Source: Bryum argenteum
Lineage: Eukaryota > Streptophyta > Bryopsida > Bryales > Bryaceae
DNA: 64,000 nucleotides
NCBI GenBank assembly: GCA_037043015.1
Contig: CM073330.1
Coordinates: 11,364,512 to 11,428,511, forward strand
Direction of reading: 5' to 3'
The notes under the pieces were generated by a model that was not told the DNA's origin, searched no databases, and worked only from the letters and a program-made list of their open reading frames with translations. Shown piece after piece: positions 25,201 to 35,273 of the stretch. How positions within the stretch are numbered: position 1 is the stretch's first letter; the number at the start of each line of letters is the position of its first letter. The position numbers and the translations under genes are program-made.

Positions 25201-25589
25201 CTTATCCCTAGAGGTACTATCAGCATATTAACACGAAATTTACATGAACACTTTCCAACAATCGGATCATAATTTGGAGTTGCATAATCCTTAGAATTGT
25301 CAAGAATACAACACAAAATACATGAAATAGACTAAAATACAATGAAAACAATGAATACATTCTTCATTGTGTGGTGATTCTTGATTTCTTTTTTTACATT
25401 CAAAACTTCCAATTGGATTCACATAGGCTAGGAAGATTTATGTACAGTGTCAAGTAAACTCAAGCAAAGTTGTCACCATTGATTGTATATGAATTTTGTC
25501 TTTGCTCATAGTAATATGATAATGGAAAGCTAGTGACTTAGTGCACATGTGACCAAAATCCATGTGAAGTAAAAGAGATTATACAAGAA
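22210..25589. other. AT-rich gene-free stretch
   Basis: No frame here looks like a gene. A degenerate threefold repeat occurs at about 23475-23830: each block has a variant of AAATG(G)TAT..AAATCA..., then ACAAAGCTCTTGG...GAGAG..ATCCA. The rest shows no structure I can name. Confidence 0.5.
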
Positions 25590-27000
25590 GTAGTGTATAC
25601 CCGTGTCCTCCAGACACGCAAAAAATTAATATATTTGATAAATTTGTGAGTAAGGTCCTCCTCGTCCCAGTAGGTGAGCTCTTCATAGGTGTTCTTCAGA
25701 AAATACCCCTACCCCGATTCCCTCCTTGCTTTTAAAAATTTATAGCATCTCCTCCGTTCCCTTCGTCTCGGTTCATCATGCTTTGTAAGATTCATAGCAT
25801 GTTCTCCATTCCCCTCCTTGCTAGTTCCTAGGCTCCTGTTGTGATTCCACATCCTCCATTTTTTTGCTATTGGTTCCTTATCTCCACACTCATGTTTCTT
25901 CTTCCCAACCTTTGTTCACCGTTCCCCGTCCTACAACTCCTGATTTGGATTTCCATCCTTCATTCGCGGTTTCCATCATCCGTTCCTAATTTCCATCATT
26001 CTTTCTTGGTTTTATCTATTTGTTTGTGGTTTCCATCCCCCATTCCCGATTCCTAATTCCTCTTTGATGTTTCCTTGATCTCCTGTTCACTCCTTCTTTG
26101 CAGTCATTTTCATCATCTATATTCCTTCTCCCTTTGACTCCTTATTATATTACTCAGATCTAATCAGCTCTTGATAACAATAAAATACCACTTATGGAAA
26201 CTCTTCAAAATCTTTAATACTCTTCATGTAGTTGTGTATACCTGACCAAATGATGATGACCTTGACGATGACCATGCATGTATGGATCGCCAAAGACAAA
26301 GAGCCAGACCGATCGTAGTCTTCTATGTATAGAGATATATCCGTCTCCTCTTGATACACAAAAAATAGGAATATTTGATTCATTTGTAAATAAGGTTCCC
26401 CTCATCCTAATGCGTGAGCTCTTTATTTGGTGCTCTTTAAAAACTACCCCTATCCTCGATTCCCTTGTTGGTGGTTTTCTTGCTTTTTAAGCTTTATAGG
26501 ATGTCATCTATTCCCTTCTTCTTGATTCCCCGTGCTTTTTGAGTTTTATAGCATGTCCCATCCCCTAATTTTTTGTTAATGTTTCCCTATCTCCAAACTC
26601 CCGTTCTCCATTTCCATCTTATGTTTCCAGTTCTCCATCCCCAACTCTCCTTTCTACTTTCCATCATTTGTTTCATGTTTCCCATCTTGCAACACCCCTT
26701 CTTACTTTCCATCATTTGTTCTTAATTCCCATCATTTGTTCCTAGTTCTCATAACTCTTTCCTAGTTCTCATTTATGATTCATCGTTCCTATCCTCGGTT
26801 TGAAATTCCTATATTTTGTTCCAGTTTCCTAGTTCCCCTTACATAATCCCTTAATCTCTCTACACTCCTTTGCTCCCATTTTCATGTTCCATATTCCTTG
26901 TCCCTTTCACTCCTTGTTATATTATTAAGATCTAATAACTCTTAATAACTGTAAAATACCACTTACCAAAACTATTCAAAATCTTTAAAACTTCTCATGT
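25590..27000 (-). mobile_element. Pyrimidine-rich tandem duplication with Helitron-like 3' end
   Basis: Two diverged blocks, about 25590-26230 and 26310-26990, share their order: a CCGT(G)TC...hairpin-like start, AAAAAATTAATATATTTGAT, GTGAGCTCTT, runs of TTCCCATC-type units, then AATACCACTTA...CTTCAAAATC. Read on the minus strand, the 25590 end has stem CGTGTC/GACACG followed by 12 bases ending CACTAC and then T. This matches the Helitron 3' end at 33889 (GGACACGG, 11 bases, ACTTG, T). Both ends are one change from CTAG. I see no 5' end, so this is probably a fragment or a duplicated end. Confidence 0.45.
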
Positions 27001-29322
27001 GGTGTGTGTTGTCGGGGCCCGCTAAATATACTTTTTGGTGACTTTTGGCTTGTCGAGTGGCTACGGGCTCTCAAATTGGCTCATTGAGAATGGAAATTCA
27101 CAAAAACATATTCTATTAGTGATGAGAGATTGTTTTTTTTTTTTTTTTTTTTCAAAATATTATGGATTTTTAAGCATCTAAAAATAGAACATGATTTTTG
27201 CCAAAATGGCCACGAAGGTACGGTAGAGGGAACCTCAAATTTCATTTTTAGATGTGCCAATGTAAGAGAGTGTGCTCAAAATAGAGCTCTGAATCATTTA
27301 AAACACTTGTTTTTGGCCAAGAGAAGTAGTTGATTTCTTTGTATTATAGCCATATATAACAATGCAAAGCTCTGATATCCATTAATAATATGAAATGTCT
27401 AAGAATGGCTAAATACGTTGATTCACAAAGCGTGATACAAATTAATAAATACATTATAGTTGGTATTGTACAATAGTTTTAATTCGTCAAGTACAAATAT
27501 GACATACGATTGTGATACAAACAACTTCAATAGTAAATCAAGCTGATAAGTTTGAGTTGATTGTAGTGATTGTCTTATAGTAGGAATAGCCTTTCAGTTG
27601 ATTGTATTGATTGTCTTATAGTAGGAATACCATAGAAGATAGAAGAGCGTGTAAGATTTCCCATGTAACTATCTTTCCAAGCCTAAATCATCACAGATCA
27701 TGTGTAAGATTTATTGCGTAACTATTTTTCAATTGCGTAACTATTTTTCCAAACTCAAATTATCATAAATAAAGCTAATTCAATACATATTACTACGAAG
27801 TAACATTTACGTGCATAATGTGCACTAAAAACCAACATCATCATCACTTAAAAACCAATACACATGATTAGAAAATTGTCTACCCCAACAAATAAGGCGG
27901 CATTATATGGGGAGTCAAGTATTTTAAGGACCAATGGAAAGATTTTAGTTTTCAAACGATTGTCCCACTTCTTGAGATCATCTGAGAAACCCTTACATGA
28001 CGAGTCAAGGCCAACTTCTGAAAATATATAATTTTTTGGCATGGCCAAGGCTTCATTCTTGGTAGCTACAAAGCCAAATCATGGCCTAGGGCAAGCTCAT
28101 TGATTTGATTACAAAAGTATCATTTCACTAATGTGAACAAATCAAAAGTATAGAAAATAGTTAAATTACGATTTGGCTTATCTCTCCTTCTAAAAGTAAC
28201 CTCTAGGATTCTACAAGTCAAGGAATTGACTCATACTTTATCAAACCTCTAAGCTGAAAAAAAATTCCGCAGTTGCTTCAGGAGACATTTCATCATGTAG
28301 GGGATGCTCTGCAAACGCAAGATCCAATGCTTCTCCAGCTCTTGGAAGACTTTACACTCGCAATGGGTTTCTCATTCTATTTCTCTGAGTTCCTACAAGA
28401 TCCTCAATTTAGATAAGCTCAAATTCTAACAAGTCTCTTGTACGAGGTGTTCCAAGAAATCACAATGTTGATTACATATATAGAAAGTAGTCAACTAATT
28501 TCATGTGAAAATGCAGGTGATACTGCGAACAAAGTCACTTGCAAAGTAAAAAGAAACCGTTCTTTAAAACTATTTCTTGAGAATACTAATGATAAAATTG
28601 CTCATGTGTGAAGAAAGAGCTAAAAGGAGTTTCCCTTCAACTTCACGACATACTAAAAAATAGTCCTCTTAGAGCCGCCAAATGTGGCTTGAGCTTGTTC
28701 ATGGCAAAGCTAATGCTCTCGGAAGTAAATTTAGGAGTCGCTAATGCTTCATGTAGCTTACAATGTATCCTCTCTCAAGGTTTCTCCTTAGTGGCATCAT
28801 TTTACCAAGTCTTGTTTAGCTAATTAGAGGATTTTAAATACGTGCAATCTAGCCATGAATTTACACATGACTCATTTACAGTACAGTTGTTGCATGTAAA
28901 TAGAAGGCTACATCAACAATAGAGTATTTATCAAGTTACAACAAATATTTTCAGAGAGAATCACGACCAAACTACTTTTGTATATAAAGAGAGTCAAATA
29001 AGTTTTCACAAAACCTAACTTAAGCTCATCCATAGCAAACCAAAGCTTTTTGATGGTATCTAAGGACGGAGCCCTAGAGCCTACAATGTCTTCTCTCCTA
29101 AGGCTGATCCTTGGTACTGTTCTCATAACCATGTCTTATCTAACTAATTTTGTGATTCCAAATTCATGCAAACCAACCATAACTTTTGTGGAAAATCAAT
29201 CACTTCTTGTTTGTGTTGATCTCTTTGGGATGGTTTCTTTGTTGGGAGGGAATTTGCACGGCAAAAACCATCACATCTATCTGCAATTAAGACCACAAAG
29301 GAAAGAATTATCAGTAAGATTA

Positions 29323-30117
29323 CACTAGAAGAAAACAGTGTTTTGTCCACTGTCACTTTGCGTCAAACGTAACGTATACCCAGACTAGTTGAAATTAGTG
29401 TGGAAAAGTTGTCCACAGTGACATAGTGCATGTTAATAAATCTGACATACTTCCATCACTGTTGACGTTAGGTTAACAGCGATGTTAATAGTGACTCGTT
29501 TGGATTTTGGAAGAACGATTTTATGTTGAAAATAACAGAACCACGTCAACGTTGACATGTACGTCCCTTAGGGGAGGTAACTTTAGCACTTCATTTTTTA
29601 CCCTCTAGTAATATTTTAATGATTAAATATAGTCATGATCCATGTCAGCATGTTTCTTTTAACATAGATGACGTTTAAAGTGACATGGGCGACGTTCAAG
29701 TGTGTTACTTTTGACATATTCATAAATCCTACGTGGAATGCCTTGGTGACGTGGAAAGCTTATGTGGAGGATATGGGTGACGAGGACAAGTTGGTGTTTG
29801 GTCATGGGGGGTGTCAATAGTGACGTTGGCGTTTTTGTTGACGCAAACTTCTCCACGTGTGTTTAAGGAAACATAATCACATAGCTGACGTGTCAAGTGC
29901 ATTTATCGTAAAGGTGACGTGGCTATTAGGATTTGACTTGGTCAATGATCCTAGAGAGTGTCAATGGTGACGGGCATGTCAAAAGTGACATGGGCGACAT
30001 TCAAGTGTGTTACTTTTGACATATTCTTAAATCCTACGTGGAATGCATTGGTGACGTGGGAAGTTTATATAGAGGATATGGAAAACGAAGACAAGTTGGT
30101 GTTTGGTCCTAATTAGG
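29323..30117. mobile_element. CACTA-like non-autonomous element, right end not seen
   Basis: Compared with the uninterrupted units at 39940 and 48176, about 795 extra bases lie between AGTAAGAT and AATAAAAGG. The left edge reads CACTAGAAGAAAACAGTG, as in plant CACTA elements. Many TGACGT/GTGAC motifs follow, like subterminal repeats. A 125-bp segment occurs twice (29679 and 29984, both with GTGACATGGGCGAC). No inverted copy of CACTAG is seen at the right edge, so the element is truncated or the assignment is wrong. It codes for nothing. Confidence 0.45.
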
Positions 30118-30664
30118 AATAAAAGGACCTTAAAAGTTGTATACATAATTATTAAAGAGATTGAATTGTGGAAAGAACTACTAAGTGCCCGTAGGGTTGG
30201 TTTACACTCCGGCTACGACCATTGGAGGATGTAGGTCAAGCTATCCCATATGGCATGGGCATGGATCTTTGGGGTAGGAATAAAAAAGTGCCTCAAGTGT
30301 ATTACTTTATTGTCTTCTTATGACTTCCAAGGAGAAGAAAAGAACCCACAAAAATGGAGCTCTATTTTGCTTTTTAGTGGGATCATGTAGTCACTAGTAA
30401 ATGCTAATATAAAAGAAAATTGGTGCGAGTCGAGAATATTTAGATATGGTTGGCCCCTACTCCTAGTGTGAACCTAAAAAAGCTAGTACCAACCTCTCTA
30501 CCTATGGAAGGGTGGATTTCGTGCACCCCAATCTATTTTTAAGCCTTGACTCTTAGTGTGAAGTATGAACTTGTTCTTATACTTCACGTGTTTTTATGAA
30601 GTAATAGGAAACTCTTTGCATGTTTTAAGGTAAATTATTGTGACAATGTACAAGCAAACTTGAA

Positions 30665-30765
30665 TTTGCACGAGCACAATGGTAAGACAACTTCGTCCTG
30701 GTGCTAGTTTGAGTTTCTTTTGGAGCACGCAATGTTGCTTGTCGCGGGTTTGAGTCGCTTACAAG
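30665..30765 (+). repeat. tRNA-like module, unit Z
   Basis: An A-box-like AGCACAATGGTAAGA and, about 80 bases later, a B-box-like GCGGGTTTGAGTC, at the position where all array units carry a tRNA-derived-looking stretch. The most diverged of the five copies. Confidence 0.5.
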
Positions 30766-31393
30766 TGTATTAATTTATTTTTTTGTAGGATTTTACTTTT
30801 ATGTTGTAAAGAGGTGTTTTTTGGTTACACTTGTTTTCTATTAACCAATAGAAAAAGAATAATATTGTATTAAGTTGATAAAATTGAGTGAAGTTGTCCT
30901 TTCAACCTTATAGAACTGTTAATGTTTCCAAAAAGCATCCTTGACGTTTTAGTATTTTTGGTAATGCAACAAATTAAAGACTATTACGAGCTTGATGTAT
31001 GTGACCTCCTTTTTGCATGTGTTATCAATTGACCTTTCAAGAGTTGTGATCGGTTAATTTTTTAACAATTATGATCATTGACCTTTTAAGGGTTGTGATT
31101 GGTTGACCTTGAAGTCTTTGTTTTAGTAAATGATATTCATTATTTGTATATATGTGAGCCTAATATTCACCTTCTACCAACCTCAAGAAATGAGCTCTTG
31201 CGACCAACGTGGTTGGTCACAGTGCACTTGTTTAAATACTTATTAAGAGGTGATTGACTCCTTATATCTAATAGCAAAAAGAACCATTTTGGGAAATTGA
31301 AAACTTTGAAGCCTTGCCAGACCTACCTAGAAATAGTTTGGATAAAACATAATCTATATATATAAAAGAACACGATTACATGCTAGCGATCCT

Positions 31394-32170
31394 TTGCAGG
31401 TTGCCCAACCTGATGCAGCCGCTGGTCCAGAGCTCAAACCGTCAAACCTTCACGAACGAAAACATCCGACACGACAACGGCACAGGAGAATAACGGCACA
31501 GAAGAAACGGCGTGCTAAGAGTGTTTGCACTCCGACGGAGAAGCCAGCCAGCTTTTATTGTTGTTTTTTACAGCTTCCTCCTGATCTCTCTCCGATTTGC
31601 TCTTTCGGAATTTTGTTTTCGCCATTGCGGAGCTCACTTCGTTGCCTCAAAGGCAAGTTAACGTAATGTATGTTTTTTGTTTCCCGTCTTTTGAGAATGT
31701 CTCGCGAGGGTTTGTTTGTGGGTCCTTTTGAGCCACCGCTGGTGTGATTATCATCTCAATTTCGCCGCCTTTTTTGTTGTTTGGTGAGGAGATCATGGTG
31801 ATAGTTTTTTTCAGACGGCAGTGTTTCGAATCGTAGCTTTTTTTCATTTTTTGGGTGTTTTGTTTTGGTGTTGCAGGACTCATGTTGAAGTGGCTGCGGA
31901 GGAGGAGCAGGAACGAACAGGAGGTCTGTAGGCGGAGTAGCTTTTTGTCAGGTTCACGCGTGTCGGAGAAAGAGAGGTTGCTGTTTCAAGTTGAAGAAGA
32001 GAGCTGTAAGTGCCGCGGAGCAAGAAGTTGCGTAGGATCGCTGTATTAGGGTTTCTAATTCCTTTCTGAAGTCGGTTAGATGGAAGGTGCATTTTTGCTT
32101 TTCGCAGGTGGCAGGTGGTCGTGATGGCAAGATCGAGCTCCGACAGCCGGTATTCTGAGAGAGGAAGCGG
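31394..32170 (+). other. Gene-like captured sequence of unknown origin inside the Helitron
   Basis: This part is GC-richer than its surroundings. An open frame begins at ATG 31882 after an acceptor-like TTGCAG (55 residues, MLKWLRRRSRNEQEVCRRSS...). Another begins at about 32124 and reads MARSSSDSRYSERGSGSSDD. Neither is recognised. They may be 5' leader or exon pieces of captured host genes. Confidence 0.35.
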
Positions 32171-32297
32171 AAGCAGTGATGATACATGTCAAATTGTCTG
32201 TCCAGTTAAAAAATAAATTGGTACCACGAGCAGATTCAGACCTGTAAATAAAGAGCTACAACTGAAATGTGGCTATTATTGTTCACATATCAGTACA

Positions 32298-32471
32298 ATG
32301 GCAGTGACGCATGGCAGGGCAGGGAAGCTTCTGGGATACTCATCGTCCTCTTACAATGCAGTGCACGACACGGATTCAGTGGGTGAATTGAACGAGGAGG
32401 ACGTGTGGAACTTAGGGACGGACGGGGACGACTTCCCAAGCAGCAACAACAGAGAAGAGAGCTCGCCGTAA
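32298..32471 (+). CDS. Short ORF resembling the start of an S40/DUF584 protein
   Basis: A 57-residue frame from ATG 32298 contains GELNEEDVWNLG, which resembles the E-[DE]-VW motif near the N-terminus of plant S40 (senescence regulator, DUF584) proteins. The frame stops at TAA, but this TAA lies inside a good donor (CC|GTAAGAC, from 32468), so the stretch could be a first exon. The conserved C-terminal part of the family is not visible. If the match is real, it is a second host fragment inside the Helitron. The match is short. Confidence 0.3.
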   Translation: MAVTHGRAGKLLGYSSSSYNAVHDTDSVGELNEEDVWNLGTDGDDFPSSNNREESSP

Positions 32472-32876
32472 GACACTTCACGAGTCTAGAACACAAAGAA
32501 GCTGCCGTTCCGAAGAAGGTGCCGGCATCTTCCGCTTTCGTTGTGTTCGTGTTGTAGTTGTCTTTGTTTTGGACTCTGCTGTTGTGCACAAGCGTAGCGG
32601 CTTCGGACGAGAGCTCGGTGAATGGTAAGACACTGCATAACCTTTGTAGTTTTAACCAAGGAGATCGGCTTGCACTTGCTTGCTCTTGCTTGCTCTTGGA
32701 CACTAGCTCACCCACTCTCCTTGGCTCCCTTCGCCACTTCCATCCCACGCCCGCCGTAAGCGCTCTGCCCTCAACAATTGCATGGATCATTGATAGGGCT
32801 TTGATTTGACTGGGTTTTTCTTCATTTCCTTCAGAAGTGATTGCGAGGTTTTGTTTCTACCAGAAGACAAGTGCAC

Positions 32877-33835
32877 ATGGCGAGTAAAGCGTCAGCTTAC
32901 ATTGGGGACCTCGGCGTTCGCCAGGGTTTTGTCGATTCAGTAAGTCCCCACATCTGGGTTTTATATGTGATTCATGGAATGTTTGTGCGATGGATCTAAT
33001 GCTGATTTTGATTCTGTGCTTTTTAGGTTGGAAATACCCCGCTGATTCGCCTTAATGCAGCTTCACAAGCCACCGGTTGCGAAATTTATGGCAAGGTATT
33101 AATACTGAAACCTGGCTATTAGGTTTTTGCGCTTTCATTATGCTTGAATAGAATCTGGAAGACTACACTATGGGAACTAGCAGCAATTCGTTAATGAGCT
33201 TCATGTTAGCGGAGGTGTGCTATTAACGACGGTCAGGCTTTGCGAATCACTGAAAGAGAGAGAAGGGTCTTTTTGAGCCATTTTGCAGTCGAAGGTGAAA
33301 CGAATTTGTGTTAGTGATTGCTAATTCCAACCGGAATGTTGATTGTTTTCAACACGATGTTATGTCACCTTGGTTCAAACTTCAAACTCAAATTGCCTTG
33401 CTCTCTTTTAGTGTGGACTGATTTCAAGAGAATTTCATTCATGCTGTGGTGTTCGAGGGTTGTGAGTGTATGAAGTTGCTGTATTGCAGGCAGAGTTTCT
33501 GAACCCTGGAGGATCAGTGAAGGATCGAGCAGCTTTGTACATCATCAAGGCAAGCTCTTGACCATGGGAAGATTGTTATTGTGTGTTTCGGATGAATGAG
33601 TTGATTGATTCGTTCTTTTGTACAGGTTGCTGAAGAGAAGGGGTTGTTGAAACCCGGAGGTGTGATTGTTGAAGGGACTGCTGGGAACACCGGCATTGGA
33701 TTCGCACTCGAAGGATTGGAGGGTGAAGGAAATAGATTTAAGTGGAGTACTTCCCTTTTTTTATACGATATTGAACGTCCTCCAACTTCTACTTTATTTT
33801 TATACCTAGGTCTAGATTACTTACATGTTTCTTAA
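32877..33835 (+). pseudogene. Cysteine synthase family, 5' part only (exons 1-4), captured in the Helitron
   Basis: Exons at 32877-32939, 33027-33095, 33490-33549 and 33626-about 33710, all in phase 0, encode the start of a PLP-dependent O-acetylserine(thiol)lyase-type protein: VGNTPLIRLNAAS, then AEFLNPGGSVKDRAALYIIK with the PLP lysine in SVKDR, then EGTAGNTGIGFAL. The intron after exon 3 uses a GC donor (AAG|GCAAGC); the others are GT-AG. After GFAL the similarity ends, about a third into the enzyme. The frame continues with unrelated Helitron sequence to a stop at 33833-33835, giving about 133 residues. The family makes cysteine from O-acetylserine and sulfide. This copy lacks most of the fold and cannot be an enzyme. 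The exons and splice sites are intact, so capture was probably recent and transcription is possible. Confidence 0.8.
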
Positions 33836-33889
33836 ATTTTTAATTGACCTTTTTGATGTCCGTGTCCGGAGGACACGGGTAATGACTTG

Positions 33890-35273
33890 TACGGAATAAA
33901 AGTTTGGTGGGTTGGATCTCAAATGTACTGTACTAATATTCAATAGGTGTGTAGTTTATTATTTTGTAAGCAACCAAATATAGAAATTAGGCACGTTTTT
34001 CATGAGGGTATTTTTAAAGCAATCATATGGGCCAACAAGCTTAAAGTATAAATGTTTCATAGATATTCCATTGAGGTGTCTACCATTGAAATTTGTAACA
34101 CGAGCAACATGGTGAGAGGGCCACTCCTAATTTACTTTGTCAAACCCTAAATTTTGAAGTAAAAGAAGGTTATTGTGTATTATTATGAGTCAAACACAAG
34201 CTTGAAAGGATGTGGTAGGATAGATGATTACGCTTTGTGAAAACATGAAAACTTGAAAAGTCCTTGTAAGGTTGCAAACAACTTCATAAATTCAAAAGGA
34301 AGAAGTTTTGCTTACAATTACTTGTAAATTTTGTCTACTTTGTTTAGACATTAGAGTTCAAACCAAATGAGGGTTCATCCTGGGGAACCCTTATTTCAAA
34401 CATGCCCAAAACATTATTGTATTTTCCAATGCTCTTGTAAAGTGTTGAAATATTATGTACATCTTCCCATGATTGAAAGATTGTCAGATAATCTAAATAC
34501 CTCCTTGTTGAACAAACAAAAAAATGATAGGTAACTCCGATTGACAACATATCTTCTAAAAAATCCTTGTGTTTTTCTCAATATACATTTCTAATGCTTC
34601 GTTGAAATCCGTAGGGTGTACTATTTTGAAGTTCCTAGTTTCCATATAATTACCAGAGCTCTTATTCTCTACGGTAATTTTTATTTTTGAACAATATGAA
34701 AGGTTCTCGTAATAGGGCTTTACAAAATCCTATACTTCTGAGATATGATTTTTAAAATCATCATGTGAAGAATCTTGAGAATAAACTTGTTGATTTGTTT
34801 ATCTTGGGAGAAAGTTGGAGATTACTACCCTTTTAGGCCTATAGGGGTTCATACAACAATACCTCTATATTCTTGATTAAGATATTGTACAATGTTCTTG
34901 TGTCTTTGAACACTCATCCAATTATATTTCAATGACTAAGAAATATTCTCCAAAGACCCTAATATTTGTAGCTAAGAGTTACACCCACCATTAAAATCAA
35001 AACCTTCGTATTGAAATGTAAATTATTATTAGAAAACTTGAAAAAACTTGATCAAACTTGGTGTAAGTTGACGAAACTTGACCAAATTTTACAGGTGAAG
35101 CACTAGGGTGCATCCCTTGTTGTGTTACAAAATTATTCTATATTCATCAAGAATCTAAGGACTCAGGCTAGAAATAGCTACAAATACTCACAGATTGAGA
35201 AAACTCTAATACTTAATTATACAACAAATTTGTACACTTAAGTCACCACCAATTTAAAATCTTTATTTATAAT
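33890..35273. repeat. Array continuation and 3' flank of the MDR gene (duplicated at 42.6-45.3 kb)
   Basis: From the Helitron's right edge to the end of the MDR gene this matches 42647-45249 almost base for base, once the solo LTR (42756-43356) and the CTAG-flanked element (44472-45078) are removed from the latter. It contains the unfilled sites for both: TTCAT near 33995 and CTAG at 35103-35106. A minus-strand ORF at about 34344-34550 is shared with the copy (43742-44005). Confidence 0.85.

Larger units (their letters stand above)
27130..31352. repeat. Array unit Z, left part (interrupted copy of the 4-kb-class unit)
   Basis: From about 27160 this matches 45640-47330 (shared ATGGATTTTT.AGCATCTAAAA). 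From about 30118 to 31352 it matches 48190-49990. It holds a decayed exon on the minus strand at about 28255-28393, related to 46320-46453. Compared with the copy at 45.6 kb it has about 450 extra bases at 27430-27880, which include a 41-bp tandem duplication near 27555-27635. At 30919-30922 it has an unfilled TTAA site where three other units carry a 0.55-kb element. A 21-base T run marks its left edge. Confidence 0.75.
31353..33889 (+). mobile_element. Helitron carrying captured gene fragments
   Basis: A 2537-bp segment starts TCTATATATATAAAAG and ends in an 8-bp stem hairpin (CCGTGTCC-GGA-GGACACGG, 33860-33878) followed by 11 bases ending CTTG. It lies between A (31352) and T (33890) with no target duplication. 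Removing it restores the array sequence: AAAACATAA then TACGGAATAAAAG matches the uninterrupted copy AAAACATTA-TATGGAATAAAAG at 42646/42647, and similar sites occur near 41720, 49998 and 54460. The TC start, 3' hairpin and A|T site are the Helitron signature; CTTG is one base off the usual CTRR. No Rep/helicase gene is inside, so it is non-autonomous. It carries the first exons of a cysteine synthase and other GC-richer, gene-like sequence. Confidence 0.8.

Noticed and set aside
29323-30117. A solo LTR
   Set aside because: No TG...CA borders and no 5-bp target repeat at the points where the array is interrupted; the CACTAG edge fits better.
32290-32790. 166-codon minus-strand frame
   Set aside because: It lies antisense to the S40-like start and the cysteine synthase leader inside the Helitron, is rich in Cys/Ser/Arg runs and has no recognisable domain. 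Probably a shadow of GC-richer sequence.
32469-33711. Working cysteine synthase gene
   Set aside because: Only the first four exons are present; similarity stops after GNTGIGFAL at the junction with Helitron sequence, and no later exons occur in the window.
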